From assembly GCA_964494645.1 (NCBI GenBank), contig CAZBSH010000008.1:1-53043 (forward strand): 53,043 nt of DNA, in the 5' to 3' direction. The first letter of the stretch is position 1. Each line of letters starts with the position of its first letter. This DNA comes from Christensenella sp964494645 (GTDB lineage Bacteria; Bacillota; Clostridia; Christensenellales; Christensenellaceae). Shown one piece after another: positions 16,423-24,378 of the stretch. The translations under genes were made by a program, and so were the position numbers. The notes below the pieces were generated by a model. That model did not search any database. It saw only the letters and a program-made list of their open reading frames with translations, and had not been told where the DNA came from.

Positions 16423-18087
16423 ATGCAGCTTGGAAGTATAATCAACATCAATACGCAAGGCGCAGCAGAAAAACAATATACCGGCACCGGCTTACCTTTT
16501 TCCGATATTATGCCCGGAGAAAACGTAAAAGCCGAGGTGATAGGCGTTTCAGGCAACCGTGTCACGCTCAAAGCTGCGGACGGATCAGTAGTAGATGCGG
16601 AATTTCCGGCAGGAAACATGGTAAGAGAGGGCGATGTAGTTGAACTGACCATGGCAGACAAAGGAAGAAACACTGTATTTCTGCGTCTTAGCGCCGTTAA
16701 TGGGCAGCCTGTCGCCATGGATGCGAATGATACACAGGTATTTTTGATGCGTATGGGGGTACCGCCATCAGCGTTGAATGAAAATGCCGCGCAACTGCTT
16801 GCCGGACTTCATATTAAGCCGACTCCACAGAAAATGGCAGCACTTGTTGAGATAGCATCTCGCTTTCCGGAACTTCCTTCGTCGATTGCGGCTTTTTTTG
16901 CGGACAACCAAATTCCGGCAACGCAAGAAAATGTATCGGTTATCATGAAATGGGTTGCGGATCCCGCTTCGTTGGGAAGGGATATCGATAGTTTAAAGGG
17001 AATGCTTGTTAGTGAACAAGGTGTGACAATGGAATACATCCCGGCACAAGGAAGCGTAACGTCCGAAGGGGTGAAGACCGGAGGATTGACGGCAAAATTG
17101 GAAACGCAACAATACGGACAACTTTTTGCAAAAGAGTCTCTGGAAAGTGAAGGTTCAGTGTTGCGTAATGTGGTTTCACAGGCGTCCCTTGCAGAGCTGG
17201 GATCGAAACTGGCGGGAGTTGATAAAGCCGCAGCGAGGCAGGCTATCATGATTTTTGTACAAGAGCTGGGACTGTCTGCGGAAGCGGGGAAGAACGCTGA
17301 AACAGTTTTGTTTGCCGCATATACCGCAACAAACAGTGAGATGGAACTTGAGGGACAATTGCAAACGGGACAGCCGATGATGTCTGATCAAGCATTTGAG
17401 GCGAACAAGCAACCGTCCGGACCATTGTCTGCCGAAGGCAATGCACAAATAAATATGGCTAAAACAGGCGAAGAGATCAAACAGGTACTTCATGCGCTGG
17501 AAAAGTTTTTTTCGCCGATAAAAAACGGTACGGCAAATGAAGTAAAAACGCTTGAGGAAACCGTAAAGAACCAGTTGAATCTTGCGCAGACCGTTAAAGA
17601 GGGTGTGACTCGTATCACGGGCGAGCAAAGCCCTGCCGCACAAAAAGCGACCGATTTAACGCTGCAGACACGTTTGGGTGGACAAATCGATAATTTTTAT
17701 TATTGTCAGGTGCCTATTGATACATCCGGCGGCAAAAATACTGCGGAATTGTATGTTTTTGAAAAAAACCGTGGGACAACGTTGAACGAAAAAGAGAATG
17801 TTACAATACTTGTTGCGCTGGATACACAATATATGGGACGAGTAGAGACCGTATTGCGCGCGCAAAACGAACAATTATCCGTTGAGTTTCGCGTTGAAAA
17901 CGGAGAGGTCGGCGACTATTTGCAGGAATCGGCGGATGCGTTTGCAGAGGAAATGTCGCAGGGTGGTTTTTCTATACAAAGCATAGATGTACGAATGATA
18001 AAAGAAGCGGTCACACCGCTGAATGCAATGGAAATATTGAATCAGGCTCCCGCGCTCGATTTGCGGGGCATTGATATAAGGATATAG
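16423..18087 (+). CDS. Second FliK-like flagellar hook-length control protein (YlqG type)
   Basis: This 554-residue protein opens with a beta-rich OB-like segment (VKAEVIGVSGNRVTLKAADGSVV). A long variable middle rich in Ala, Gln and Glu follows, ending in a domain like the FliK C-terminal Flg_hook fold (QIDNFYYCQVPIDT, then NVTILVALDTQYMGRVETVLRAQNEQLSVEFRV-type strands and a helix). I chose ATG 16423, with AAGGGAGAAGG just upstream; the frame is open back to 16111, but that part is antisense to the FlhB-like gene. It is distinct from fliK at 6816. Divergence from the FlhB C-domain gene suggests that the pair interacts as FliK does with FlhB. Confidence 0.75.
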   Translation: MQLGSIININTQGAAEKQYTGTGLPFSDIMPGENVKAEVIGVSGNRVTLKAADGSVVDAEFPAGNMVREGDVVELTMADKGRNTVFLRLSAVNGQPVAMDANDTQVFLMRMGVPPSALNENAAQLLAGLHIKPTPQKMAALVEIASRFPELPSSIAAFFADNQIPATQENVSVIMKWVADPASLGRDIDSLKGMLVSEQGVTMEYIPAQGSVTSEGVKTGGLTAKLETQQYGQLFAKESLESEGSVLRNVVSQASLAELGSKLAGVDKAAARQAIMIFVQELGLSAEAGKNAETVLFAAYTATNSEMELEGQLQTGQPMMSDQAFEANKQPSGPLSAEGNAQINMAKTGEEIKQVLHALEKFFSPIKNGTANEVKTLEETVKNQLNLAQTVKEGVTRITGEQSPAAQKATDLTLQTRLGGQIDNFYYCQVPIDTSGGKNTAELYVFEKNRGTTLNEKENVTILVALDTQYMGRVETVLRAQNEQLSVEFRVENGEVGDYLQESADAFAEEMSQGGFSIQSIDVRMIKEAVTPLNAMEILNQAPALDLRGIDIRI

Positions 18088-18103
18088 GAAGGAGAGTGCA
18101 AAA

Positions 18104-19063
18104 ATGTCGATCAACGGGATCAATAATACAATGCAAAACATGAATATACTCTCTAATGGCAACGAAACCCAAACAACGGGAAATACATTTGCGGAGCTTT
18201 TAGGAAGTTATTTATCGCTTTCCGCAGGTTCGATCGGTAATTTTTCGGATACTTCTTCCATGGGCGGAAGTTCTTATATGGATGGTCTTATGGGCATGGG
18301 CGGTACAAGTTCTATGATGGGCATGGGCGGCAGCGATAACAGCCTTATGATGATGATGCTCATGTTGCTTATGACAAATCAAGGGAAAAATGCCGCGGGT
18401 GGCGTAAATCCGCTTTCCGCTCTTTTGGGGGGAAACGGTTCAACGTCGCTGCAGCAATGCCAACACACTTATGTGGACGCATATTCGCGAACGCCGGGGG
18501 TTCCATCCGCTTCATGGCTCGTTGCAAATGCACCGCTTACCAATCATATTGGTGAGAGGAGCGCACAAACATACAGGGCTGTACTGGATCAATTTAATGT
18601 GGAGGGGAATGAACGGTACAAGGTCAATAAAAATGGCATAGGCGATACGTATTGCAATATTTACGTTTGGGATGCGTCGCGTGCGATGGGTGCGGAAATT
18701 CCGCATTATGTCGACGCGGCAGGGGTGCCGCGCGAAACAGGTGGAGCAGGGATAAAGGAGCTTGATGCGAACGCGGTGAATGACTGGCTCAATACACATG
18801 GCGCAACATACGGTTGGCGAAAAGCAACGCCGGAAGAGGCGCAGGCATACGCGAATCAGGGGATGCCTGCTGTCACCTCATGGAAAAATCCGAGCGGTCA
18901 TGGTCATTTGCAAATGGTAAGTCCTTCGGAGAACGGCGGGTATGATGCGCAAAAAGGTGTTGCGATCGCACAGGCGGGACGACAGCTCATAAATTATGGA
19001 TATGCCAGTGATGCGTATAGTGACAGCACATTTTCTCAAGTGGAATATTTTGTACATATATAA
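18104..19063 (+). CDS. Putative peptidoglycan peptidase/amidase with Met/Gly-rich N-terminus
   Basis: This 319-residue protein has two parts. Residues 1 to about 110 are of low complexity, with runs such as GMGGTSSMMGMGG and LMMMMLMLLM near residues 60-93. Residues about 120-319 look like a cysteine peptidase or amidase domain: Cys184 in DTYCNIYVWD at the start of a helix, and His268 in GHLQMV on a later strand, as in CHAP/NlpC-type folds. The YGWRKATPEEA and AVTSWKNPSGHGH segments fit the same type of enzyme. There is no Sec signal, so if it acts on the wall it may leave through the flagellar exporter. It sits between a FliK-like gene and fliD. Family assignment is tentative. Confidence 0.6.
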   Translation: MSINGINNTMQNMNILSNGNETQTTGNTFAELLGSYLSLSAGSIGNFSDTSSMGGSSYMDGLMGMGGTSSMMGMGGSDNSLMMMMLMLLMTNQGKNAAGGVNPLSALLGGNGSTSLQQCQHTYVDAYSRTPGVPSASWLVANAPLTNHIGERSAQTYRAVLDQFNVEGNERYKVNKNGIGDTYCNIYVWDASRAMGAEIPHYVDAAGVPRETGGAGIKELDANAVNDWLNTHGATYGWRKATPEEAQAYANQGMPAVTSWKNPSGHGHLQMVSPSENGGYDAQKGVAIAQAGRQLINYGYASDAYSDSTFSQVEYFVHI

Positions 19064-19097
19064 GCGAAATCGATAAGAGGGTTTTAATGCGTTTTTC

Positions 19098-19125
19098 TAA
19101 AGTTTCAGAGTGATTTCGTCGATAA
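19098..19125 (+). promoter_or_regulatory. Sigma-28 (FliA/SigD)-type promoter upstream of fliD
   Basis: TAAA (19098-19101), a 16-base spacer and GTCGATAA (19118-19125) match the flagellar sigma consensus (TAAA, 14-16 bases, GCCGATAA) with one mismatch. The site is 62 bases before the fliD start in a 123-base intergenic space. The same layout and the same spacer length occur before flgF. Confidence 0.65.
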
Positions 19126-19186
19126 AATAAATAATGGGAAATTTAGAAAGACAATGGCATGGAAAACTCGAAAGGATGTGTAAAAA

Positions 19187-21490
19187 ATGGCAATCGGTTC
19201 TATAAACGGCTACTCTACTTCCAGGGTGACAGGTCTCAATTCGGGTCTTGATACGGAGACTCTTATTCAGCAGGCGATGAAATCGCAACAGGCAAAGCTG
19301 GATAAGATGTATCAGAGCAAGACATCGCTGGAATGGAAAAGAGATGCGTATAAGGATGTAAATAAACTAATTTCCGAGTTCAGCGACAAATATATGAGTC
19401 AGCTTAGCGCGGATAATATGTTTTCTCAAAATGTATATAAAGCCTATAAAATCAGCGTTTCGGATAAATACAGCGCATATTTTGATTTAAAGGGGACGGG
19501 AAACGCGTCAATATCACGTCATCAGATCACGAAAACAACGTTGGCGGAATATGCAACAATCAACGGTGCAAAAGCAAGAAACCGTGTGGCCGGTTTTACA
19601 GGCGTGGAAAACAATAATGCGCTTGCCGAAGTAACGGGCGGCAAAAAGCTGGCAGCGGGTAGCGCGAGTGAAAAGCTTTCCGACCTCAAATATGAGGATG
19701 GCTCAAGTGTATTTGATTTCAGCAGTGCTACAGATAATCTTTCGTTTAGCGTCAATGGAAAGTCGTTTGTTTTTTCGCAGGACGAGACGTTAAGGGATGT
19801 CATGGATAGTGTTTCGGGCAGTGTGGATGCAAAAGTGACGATGTCGCTTACCGGTGACGATCAAATCCGCTTTGAGAGCAAGGTTAAAGGTGCGGAAACA
19901 AAGCTTGCTTTTGCGAATACCGCAGGACCGGAAGTGTTTGGCAAGAATGGCGCATTCGGTATTACGGAGCTTTCAATCACACCGAAGAGCCTTATTGATA
20001 CGGGAATGACTTTGCGACAGATCGCAGACGCAACAGGTCGGGACATGGACTTTGATGCGAGCGGGAATATAAGCTTTAAAATCAATGGCGCAACCTTTAC
20101 TTTCAATGAAGGTGATACGCTTGAGTCGGTGATACAAAAAATAAATGATGATCCTGATGCAAAGGTTACGATATCATACAATAAGGATAAAGATATTTTC
20201 ATGCTTCGCAGCGATGTCACGGGTACGGGTACAGAGGTGTCGGTCGAGAATGTGACGGGAAATTTCTTTGGGGAAAACAGTCTTACGGGGATCAAGGAAG
20301 ATACGACTACAAAATATCAGACGATCAGTCGTGACACCGATACCATTGCTTCCGCCGCTTCCAAAATGGGGGTGGATTTAAAACTGGATGCAGACGGTAA
20401 TTTTAACTTTAGCGTGAATGGCGAAAAGTTCTCTTTTAAGGCCTCTGATTCGCTGCAAAAGATGATCAATACTGTAAATGGAAACGAGAAAGCAAAAGCC
20501 AAACTTACCTATAGCCAGATCACTGATTCTTTTGTATTCACAAGCAGTGAAACAGGACGTGACGCAACGGTCAAGCTAGAAGGCGACGAGGGCGTATTTG
20601 GAGGTGCGGATTCTTTCTTCGGTGTCGCTGAGGGAGAAGCGCGGGGGAAAGATGCTACCATTGTGATAGATGGTGAGACCATCACAAGGTCATCCAATAC
20701 GTTTACATTGGATGGGATAGAAATTACTTTGAAGGAAGCTTTTGAAGCGGACAACAACAGGGATAAGCTGGGACCGGCAAATTTCTCGGTAGAGCAAGAC
20801 GTGGACTCCGTTGTAGCCAAAGTCAAACAGTTTGTGACCGACTATAATAAGCTTGTTCAATCCTTATACACGTTGACCAGCGAGGAAAAGAATTTCAGTT
20901 ATTCACCGTTGACGCAGGCACAGCGCGAAGACATGTCTGAAGCGGATATCAAGAAGTGGGAAACGGAAGCGAAGAAAGGTATTTTAAGAAATGACAGTAC
21001 GATCAAGGGGCTTCTTTCCGACTTGCGCCTTGACCTCTTCGAAGTAGTGGAAGGGACAGGATTATCCCCAAATGATATCGGGATTTCGTCCAGTAAATAC
21101 GTAAAAGGGGAATACGGTGGACAAATTACCTTTGACGCCGATAAATTTAAAAAAGCATTGCAAAAGGATCCTGATGCGGTTGCTAATGTGATGGCAGGAA
21201 CATCTAAGGCGACGCTCGATGAAACGGTTTATAAAGAATCAGGGCTGATCACCCGCTTTTTCACGGAAATGGCGGATACGAGGAATACGATCAGGGGAAC
21301 AAACCTGAAAAATACGAACGACCAGATCAGCAACGCGGAAGACTCTATGACGACAATGATCGCCAGGATGTATGAGCAACAGGAACGATTATATGCACAG
21401 TTTGCACGGATGGAATCGTTGATGGCTCAGTATCAGTCGCAAAGCAATTGGCTCACACAGCAGCTGACGGGCGGCAAAGCGGCAGGATAA
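19187..21490 (+). CDS. fliD: Flagellar filament cap protein FliD with expanded repeats
   Basis: This 767-residue protein has the FliD N-terminus (STSRVTGLNSGLDTETLIQQAMK, then QAKLDKMYQSKTSLEWKRDAYKDVN) and C-terminus (TRFFTEMADTRNTIRGTNL, then a coiled coil ending YQSQSNWLTQQL). The cap promotes folding of flagellin at the filament tip. It is far longer than the Bacillus protein (about 500 residues) because the middle holds three similar blocks of about 110 residues. ATG 19187 follows AAAGGATGTG. It is followed by fliS. No flagellin gene is in the window. Confidence 0.95.
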   Translation: MAIGSINGYSTSRVTGLNSGLDTETLIQQAMKSQQAKLDKMYQSKTSLEWKRDAYKDVNKLISEFSDKYMSQLSADNMFSQNVYKAYKISVSDKYSAYFDLKGTGNASISRHQITKTTLAEYATINGAKARNRVAGFTGVENNNALAEVTGGKKLAAGSASEKLSDLKYEDGSSVFDFSSATDNLSFSVNGKSFVFSQDETLRDVMDSVSGSVDAKVTMSLTGDDQIRFESKVKGAETKLAFANTAGPEVFGKNGAFGITELSITPKSLIDTGMTLRQIADATGRDMDFDASGNISFKINGATFTFNEGDTLESVIQKINDDPDAKVTISYNKDKDIFMLRSDVTGTGTEVSVENVTGNFFGENSLTGIKEDTTTKYQTISRDTDTIASAASKMGVDLKLDADGNFNFSVNGEKFSFKASDSLQKMINTVNGNEKAKAKLTYSQITDSFVFTSSETGRDATVKLEGDEGVFGGADSFFGVAEGEARGKDATIVIDGETITRSSNTFTLDGIEITLKEAFEADNNRDKLGPANFSVEQDVDSVVAKVKQFVTDYNKLVQSLYTLTSEEKNFSYSPLTQAQREDMSEADIKKWETEAKKGILRNDSTIKGLLSDLRLDLFEVVEGTGLSPNDIGISSSKYVKGEYGGQITFDADKFKKALQKDPDAVANVMAGTSKATLDETVYKESGLITRFFTEMADTRNTIRGTNLKNTNDQISNAEDSMTTMIARMYEQQERLYAQFARMESLMAQYQSQSNWLTQQLTGGKAAG
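19733..20644 (+). repeat. Three tandem ~110-residue repeats inside FliD
   Basis: The blocks share an F-x-(V/I)-NG strand (Asn190, Asn300, Asn411), an F-x-x-x-(D/E)-(T/S)-L-x-x-(V/M)-(I/M) helix start (DETLRDVMDSV, GDTLESVIQKI, SDSLQKMINTV), a K-(V/L)-T-(M/I/Y) strand and an (E/T)-G strand ending in VFG/FFG. They resemble the hook_IN/flagellin_IN motif, multiplied. The even spacing of 110-111 residues shows duplication. Confidence 0.82.
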
Positions 21491-21509
21491 CACGGAAAGG
21501 GGAACAAAG

Positions 21510-21923
21510 ATGGCACTTTACGCAACTGCGAATATCCAAAATAAATATAAGCAGGATTATGTGACGACAGCAAGCCCGGTTGATCTTATCGTTATGCTTT
21601 ATGAGGGCTGCATCAAACAGCTGAAGCTTGCAAAAATCCATCAGGAGGATGCGGAACCTGCAAAGATGTCTGAATGCTTTGAGCGGGCGGAAGAGATTAT
21701 TCTGGAGCTTGTGGGAAGCCTCAATATGTCCATACCGATTTCCGAAAACTTGCTTGAGCTTTATGAATTCATGCTAAATGAAATCGTGCAGGCGGACTTA
21801 AATAAGGAAATCGAACGTACAGATCCTGTGATCGAAATGCTGGGAGCGTTATGCGAGGCATGGTCGGAGGTAAAGACCAGCGTTGAAGGCAGGACGTTTA
21901 CGGAAAGTGAAGAGGATCATTAA
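21510..21923 (+). CDS. fliS: Flagellin export chaperone FliS
   Basis: This 137-residue helical protein carries the FliS signature (YKQDYVTTASPVDLIVMLYEGCIKQLKLAK) and a four-helix-bundle length. FliS binds the flagellin C-terminus and delivers it to the export gate. In Bacillus it also interacts with FliW. ATG 21510 follows GGAAAGGGG. The fliD-fliS order is standard. Confidence 0.95.
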   Translation: MALYATANIQNKYKQDYVTTASPVDLIVMLYEGCIKQLKLAKIHQEDAEPAKMSECFERAEEIILELVGSLNMSIPISENLLELYEFMLNEIVQADLNKEIERTDPVIEMLGALCEAWSEVKTSVEGRTFTESEEDH

Positions 21924-21926
21924 CCG

Positions 21927-22349
21927 ATGACGATGCAAGATATGAACCAATTATGGGAAAAAAAAGCAGGGCTTTTGCAAGCGTTTTTAGAATTGACAAA
22001 GACGGTCTCCGATCTTTTGTGCGACGAAGGATCGGAAGACCGCTTTCAAGAAATTGAACAATGCTTAAAAAAGCGTGCGGATATTATCAGCAAAGTAACG
22101 GAAATGGGGACACTTAAGGCTGATGGTGATGCCTCTGAGGAAACGAAAAAATGGGAATGGCTGTGTAATGAACTGTTGGGGCAAATACAAGTCCTTGAAG
22201 AAGAAAACGTTGGTCATATGAACCGGATACTTGAACGTTTTCAAGAGAAAATGCGTGCGAACAGACAGGATCGGGACACGATTAATGCCTACAGCAAGCA
22301 AATGGAAAATACCACAGAAGAGGGACGGGTTCTTGATCATAGTAAATAA
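21927..22349 (+). CDS. FliT-like flagellar chaperone (tentative)
   Basis: This 140-residue all-helical protein directly follows fliS, the place of fliT, the export chaperone of FliD. Visible features are repeated heptad-like helices (LLQAFLELTKTVSDLL, RFQEIEQCLKKRADIISKV, LLGQIQVLEEENVGHMNRILERF) and a C-terminal AYSKQM segment of a kind often seen at the end of FliT/FlgN chaperones. Sequence alone does not prove it, since these chaperones diverge quickly. In-frame ATGs lie at 21927, 21933 and 21942; I used the first. Confidence 0.55.
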   Translation: MTMQDMNQLWEKKAGLLQAFLELTKTVSDLLCDEGSEDRFQEIEQCLKKRADIISKVTEMGTLKADGDASEETKKWEWLCNELLGQIQVLEEENVGHMNRILERFQEKMRANRQDRDTINAYSKQMENTTEEGRVLDHSK

Positions 22350-22367
22350 TGGGATGCGGAGCGGGAG

Positions 22368-22817
22368 ATGAAGGTACAAAATATTAATAACATACCGATG
22401 GACTCGCTTGCGAAAACAGCAGAAGATACCGCGGGATTTCGGGAAACAGAACTTATATTCAAGAGCAGTCTTACGACAGAATCAAAGGTGGTATATCTTC
22501 GTCATATCGAAGAGATGGTCGGCAATATAGAAAAGCAGGGAAAACGACTTGCGGAGCGTGCTGACATGGGAGAAATGCAAAAGTACAGGGAAATGATTGC
22601 CCGATTGATAAATGAAACGGTGAGTAATGGCTTTGCTTTTCACAAAGAAGGAAAGATGGGACCAAATGGACGAAGCAAAATATTTGCGATTATTCGTACA
22701 GTAAATGAGAAACTGGACACAATGACGCAAAAGGTTTTAACGGAAGAAAAAGACAACATCAGTCTTCTGGATGAAGTGGACGATATCCGCGGACTTCTGG
22801 TAGATATGTATCTGTAA
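22368..22817 (+). CDS. YaaR-family (DUF327) protein
   Basis: This 149-residue soluble helical protein matches the YaaR/DUF327 family. The core reads FKSSLTTESKVVYLRHIEEMVGNIEKQGKRLAER, then MQKYREMIARLINETVSNGFAF and a C-terminal NEKLDTMTQKVL helix. No function is established for the family. It recurs near flagellar genes in Clostridia. Its place between the FliT-like gene and cheR suggests co-expression with late flagellar genes. Confidence 0.75.
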   Translation: MKVQNINNIPMDSLAKTAEDTAGFRETELIFKSSLTTESKVVYLRHIEEMVGNIEKQGKRLAERADMGEMQKYREMIARLINETVSNGFAFHKEGKMGPNGRSKIFAIIRTVNEKLDTMTQKVLTEEKDNISLLDEVDDIRGLLVDMYL

Positions 22818-22828
22818 AGGCGGTAGGA

Positions 22829-23638
22829 ATGACCTTAGGCGAAAAAGAATTTTATCGAATGCGCGATTTTATGTATGGGCGGTTTGGGGTAAACCTGAGT
22901 GAAAAGCGCCTGTTGATAGAGGGACGACTCTCTAATGTGTTGGAGCGGAAAGGATTTCATTCGTTTTCGGAGTTTATCGATCATTTAGAGGCGGATAAAA
23001 CGGGAGAAGATTTATCGCTGGTCGTAACACGGCTCACGACAAATTTTACTTACTTCTATCGCGAAGAGCAACATTTCGAGTATATGCAACATACAGCATT
23101 GCCTGAGCTTGTACCGCGCATACGTGATGGAAACCTTGCGATATGGAGTGCAGGCTGTTCGTCGGGTGAAGAACCTTATACAATTGCAATGGTGCTGGAC
23201 GAATACTTTGCGGGCAACAAAAACGGACTTGACACGAGAGTACTTGCAACAGATATTTCTGATAAAGTTATGAATTTGGCTCAAAAAGGGGTATATCCGG
23301 AAGAACGCATGAAAAAAATGCCACAGGAATGGGCAAAACGCTATTTTAAGGCACTGGGGAATGATTCCTTTGAGATCAAGCCGAAGATCAAAAATGAGGT
23401 GATTTATCGCAAGTTTAACCTAATGGAGCCTGAGTTCCGTTTTCGGCGTAAGTTTCATATTATATTTTGCCGAAATGTCATGATTTATTTTGACCATGAA
23501 ACAAGGATGCGTCTGACGAATAAGTTTTGTGACGCGTTACTGCCGGGAGGATATTTATTTGTTGGACTTTCGGAAACGCTGGGACGCGATAGCAGGAACT
23601 TTGAGTATGTGCAACCGTCCATTTATAGAAAGAAATAA
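22829..23638 (+). CDS. cheR: Chemotaxis protein methyltransferase CheR
   Basis: This 269-residue enzyme moves methyl groups from S-adenosylmethionine to receptor glutamates. An N-terminal all-helical domain (FYRMRDFMYGRFGVNLSEKR) precedes the SAM-binding domain, with WSAGCSSGEEPYTIAM, the acidic LATDIS segment and the CheR signature IIFCRNVMIYFD. It opposes CheB (14974). Length is normal. It starts 11 bases after the YaaR-like gene. Confidence 0.97.
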   Translation: MTLGEKEFYRMRDFMYGRFGVNLSEKRLLIEGRLSNVLERKGFHSFSEFIDHLEADKTGEDLSLVVTRLTTNFTYFYREEQHFEYMQHTALPELVPRIRDGNLAIWSAGCSSGEEPYTIAMVLDEYFAGNKNGLDTRVLATDISDKVMNLAQKGVYPEERMKKMPQEWAKRYFKALGNDSFEIKPKIKNEVIYRKFNLMEPEFRFRRKFHIIFCRNVMIYFDHETRMRLTNKFCDALLPGGYLFVGLSETLGRDSRNFEYVQPSIYRKK

Positions 23639-23649
23639 GGAGGCGAATC

Positions 23650-24366
23650 GTGGGAATTGAAAGCGTGCAGTCACGCGTATCGCAGATACAAACAAAAATT
23701 GAAAATACGTTTGTCGCTCCTAAAACGCAGTTCAGTTCGATATTAAATGATAAAATGGGAGTGGCTGATAGTAAGCAGGGGACTACCAATGTGTCGGCAG
23801 CTGCGAATAGCATGGGTGGGACATGGCCTGCTGATTACGGAATGGCAACAACAGGAAGATATTGCAGTAAATGTGGGATACCGGAGATCGTAAACGGGTA
23901 TGGCGCGTCCTATACGGCGAGTGTGGATACAAGCGATGGAATGCTCGAGAAAGCAGCTCCTTATATGGATATCATTCAGGAAGCGTCTGCCAAATATGGT
24001 ATTCCCGTTAATGTAATTATGGGAGTGATAAAAGCCGAGTCGGATTTTAATCCGCAATGTCTGTCGAGCGCCGGCGCAGCCGGCATCATGCAGATCATGC
24101 CTGAAAACGCGCGGGAGTTTGGCATGACGGATATTTACGATCCTTATCAGAACATTATGTGTGGCACAGATGAGATTGCGCGTCACCTAAAGACGTATAA
24201 TGGTGACCTGAAATTGGCGCTTGCAGCATACAATACAGGACCGGGCAACGTTGCAAAAAGGAATGTGACAAGTAGCAATAGTCCGGAATATCTGACAATT
24301 CCGCAATCGGTAAGAGATTATGCAGACCGTGTATTGCGGTATGCGGGGCTCACTGCGGCAGCTTAG
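23650..24366 (+). CDS. Lytic transglycosylase (SLT domain)
   Basis: This 238-residue protein ends in a complete SLT domain (about residues 105-235): catalytic Glu130 in IKAESDFNP, then SSAGAAGIMQIMPENAREFG and LALAAYNTGPGNV. The enzyme cleaves peptidoglycan glycan strands, which suits opening the wall for the rod, a FlgJ-like role. No Sec signal is visible, so export could be through the flagellar machine. The N-terminal half is variable with a CSKC pair near residues 75-80. GTG 23650 follows AAGGAGGCGAATC at ideal spacing. Confidence 0.9.
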   Translation: MGIESVQSRVSQIQTKIENTFVAPKTQFSSILNDKMGVADSKQGTTNVSAAANSMGGTWPADYGMATTGRYCSKCGIPEIVNGYGASYTASVDTSDGMLEKAAPYMDIIQEASAKYGIPVNVIMGVIKAESDFNPQCLSSAGAAGIMQIMPENAREFGMTDIYDPYQNIMCGTDEIARHLKTYNGDLKLALAAYNTGPGNVAKRNVTSSNSPEYLTIPQSVRDYADRVLRYAGLTAAA

Positions 24367-24378
24367 AGGAGAAATAAG

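Noticed and set aside
17514..17521. GCCGATAA, a perfect sigma-28 -10 element
   Set aside because: It lies inside the FliK-like gene with no TAAA at the right distance and no late gene just downstream.
19065..19118. Inverted repeat CGAAATC / GATTTCG around the fliD promoter
   Set aside because: Only seven bases per arm with a 40-base loop. It could arise by chance and overlaps the promoter spacer, so I do not claim a regulatory site.
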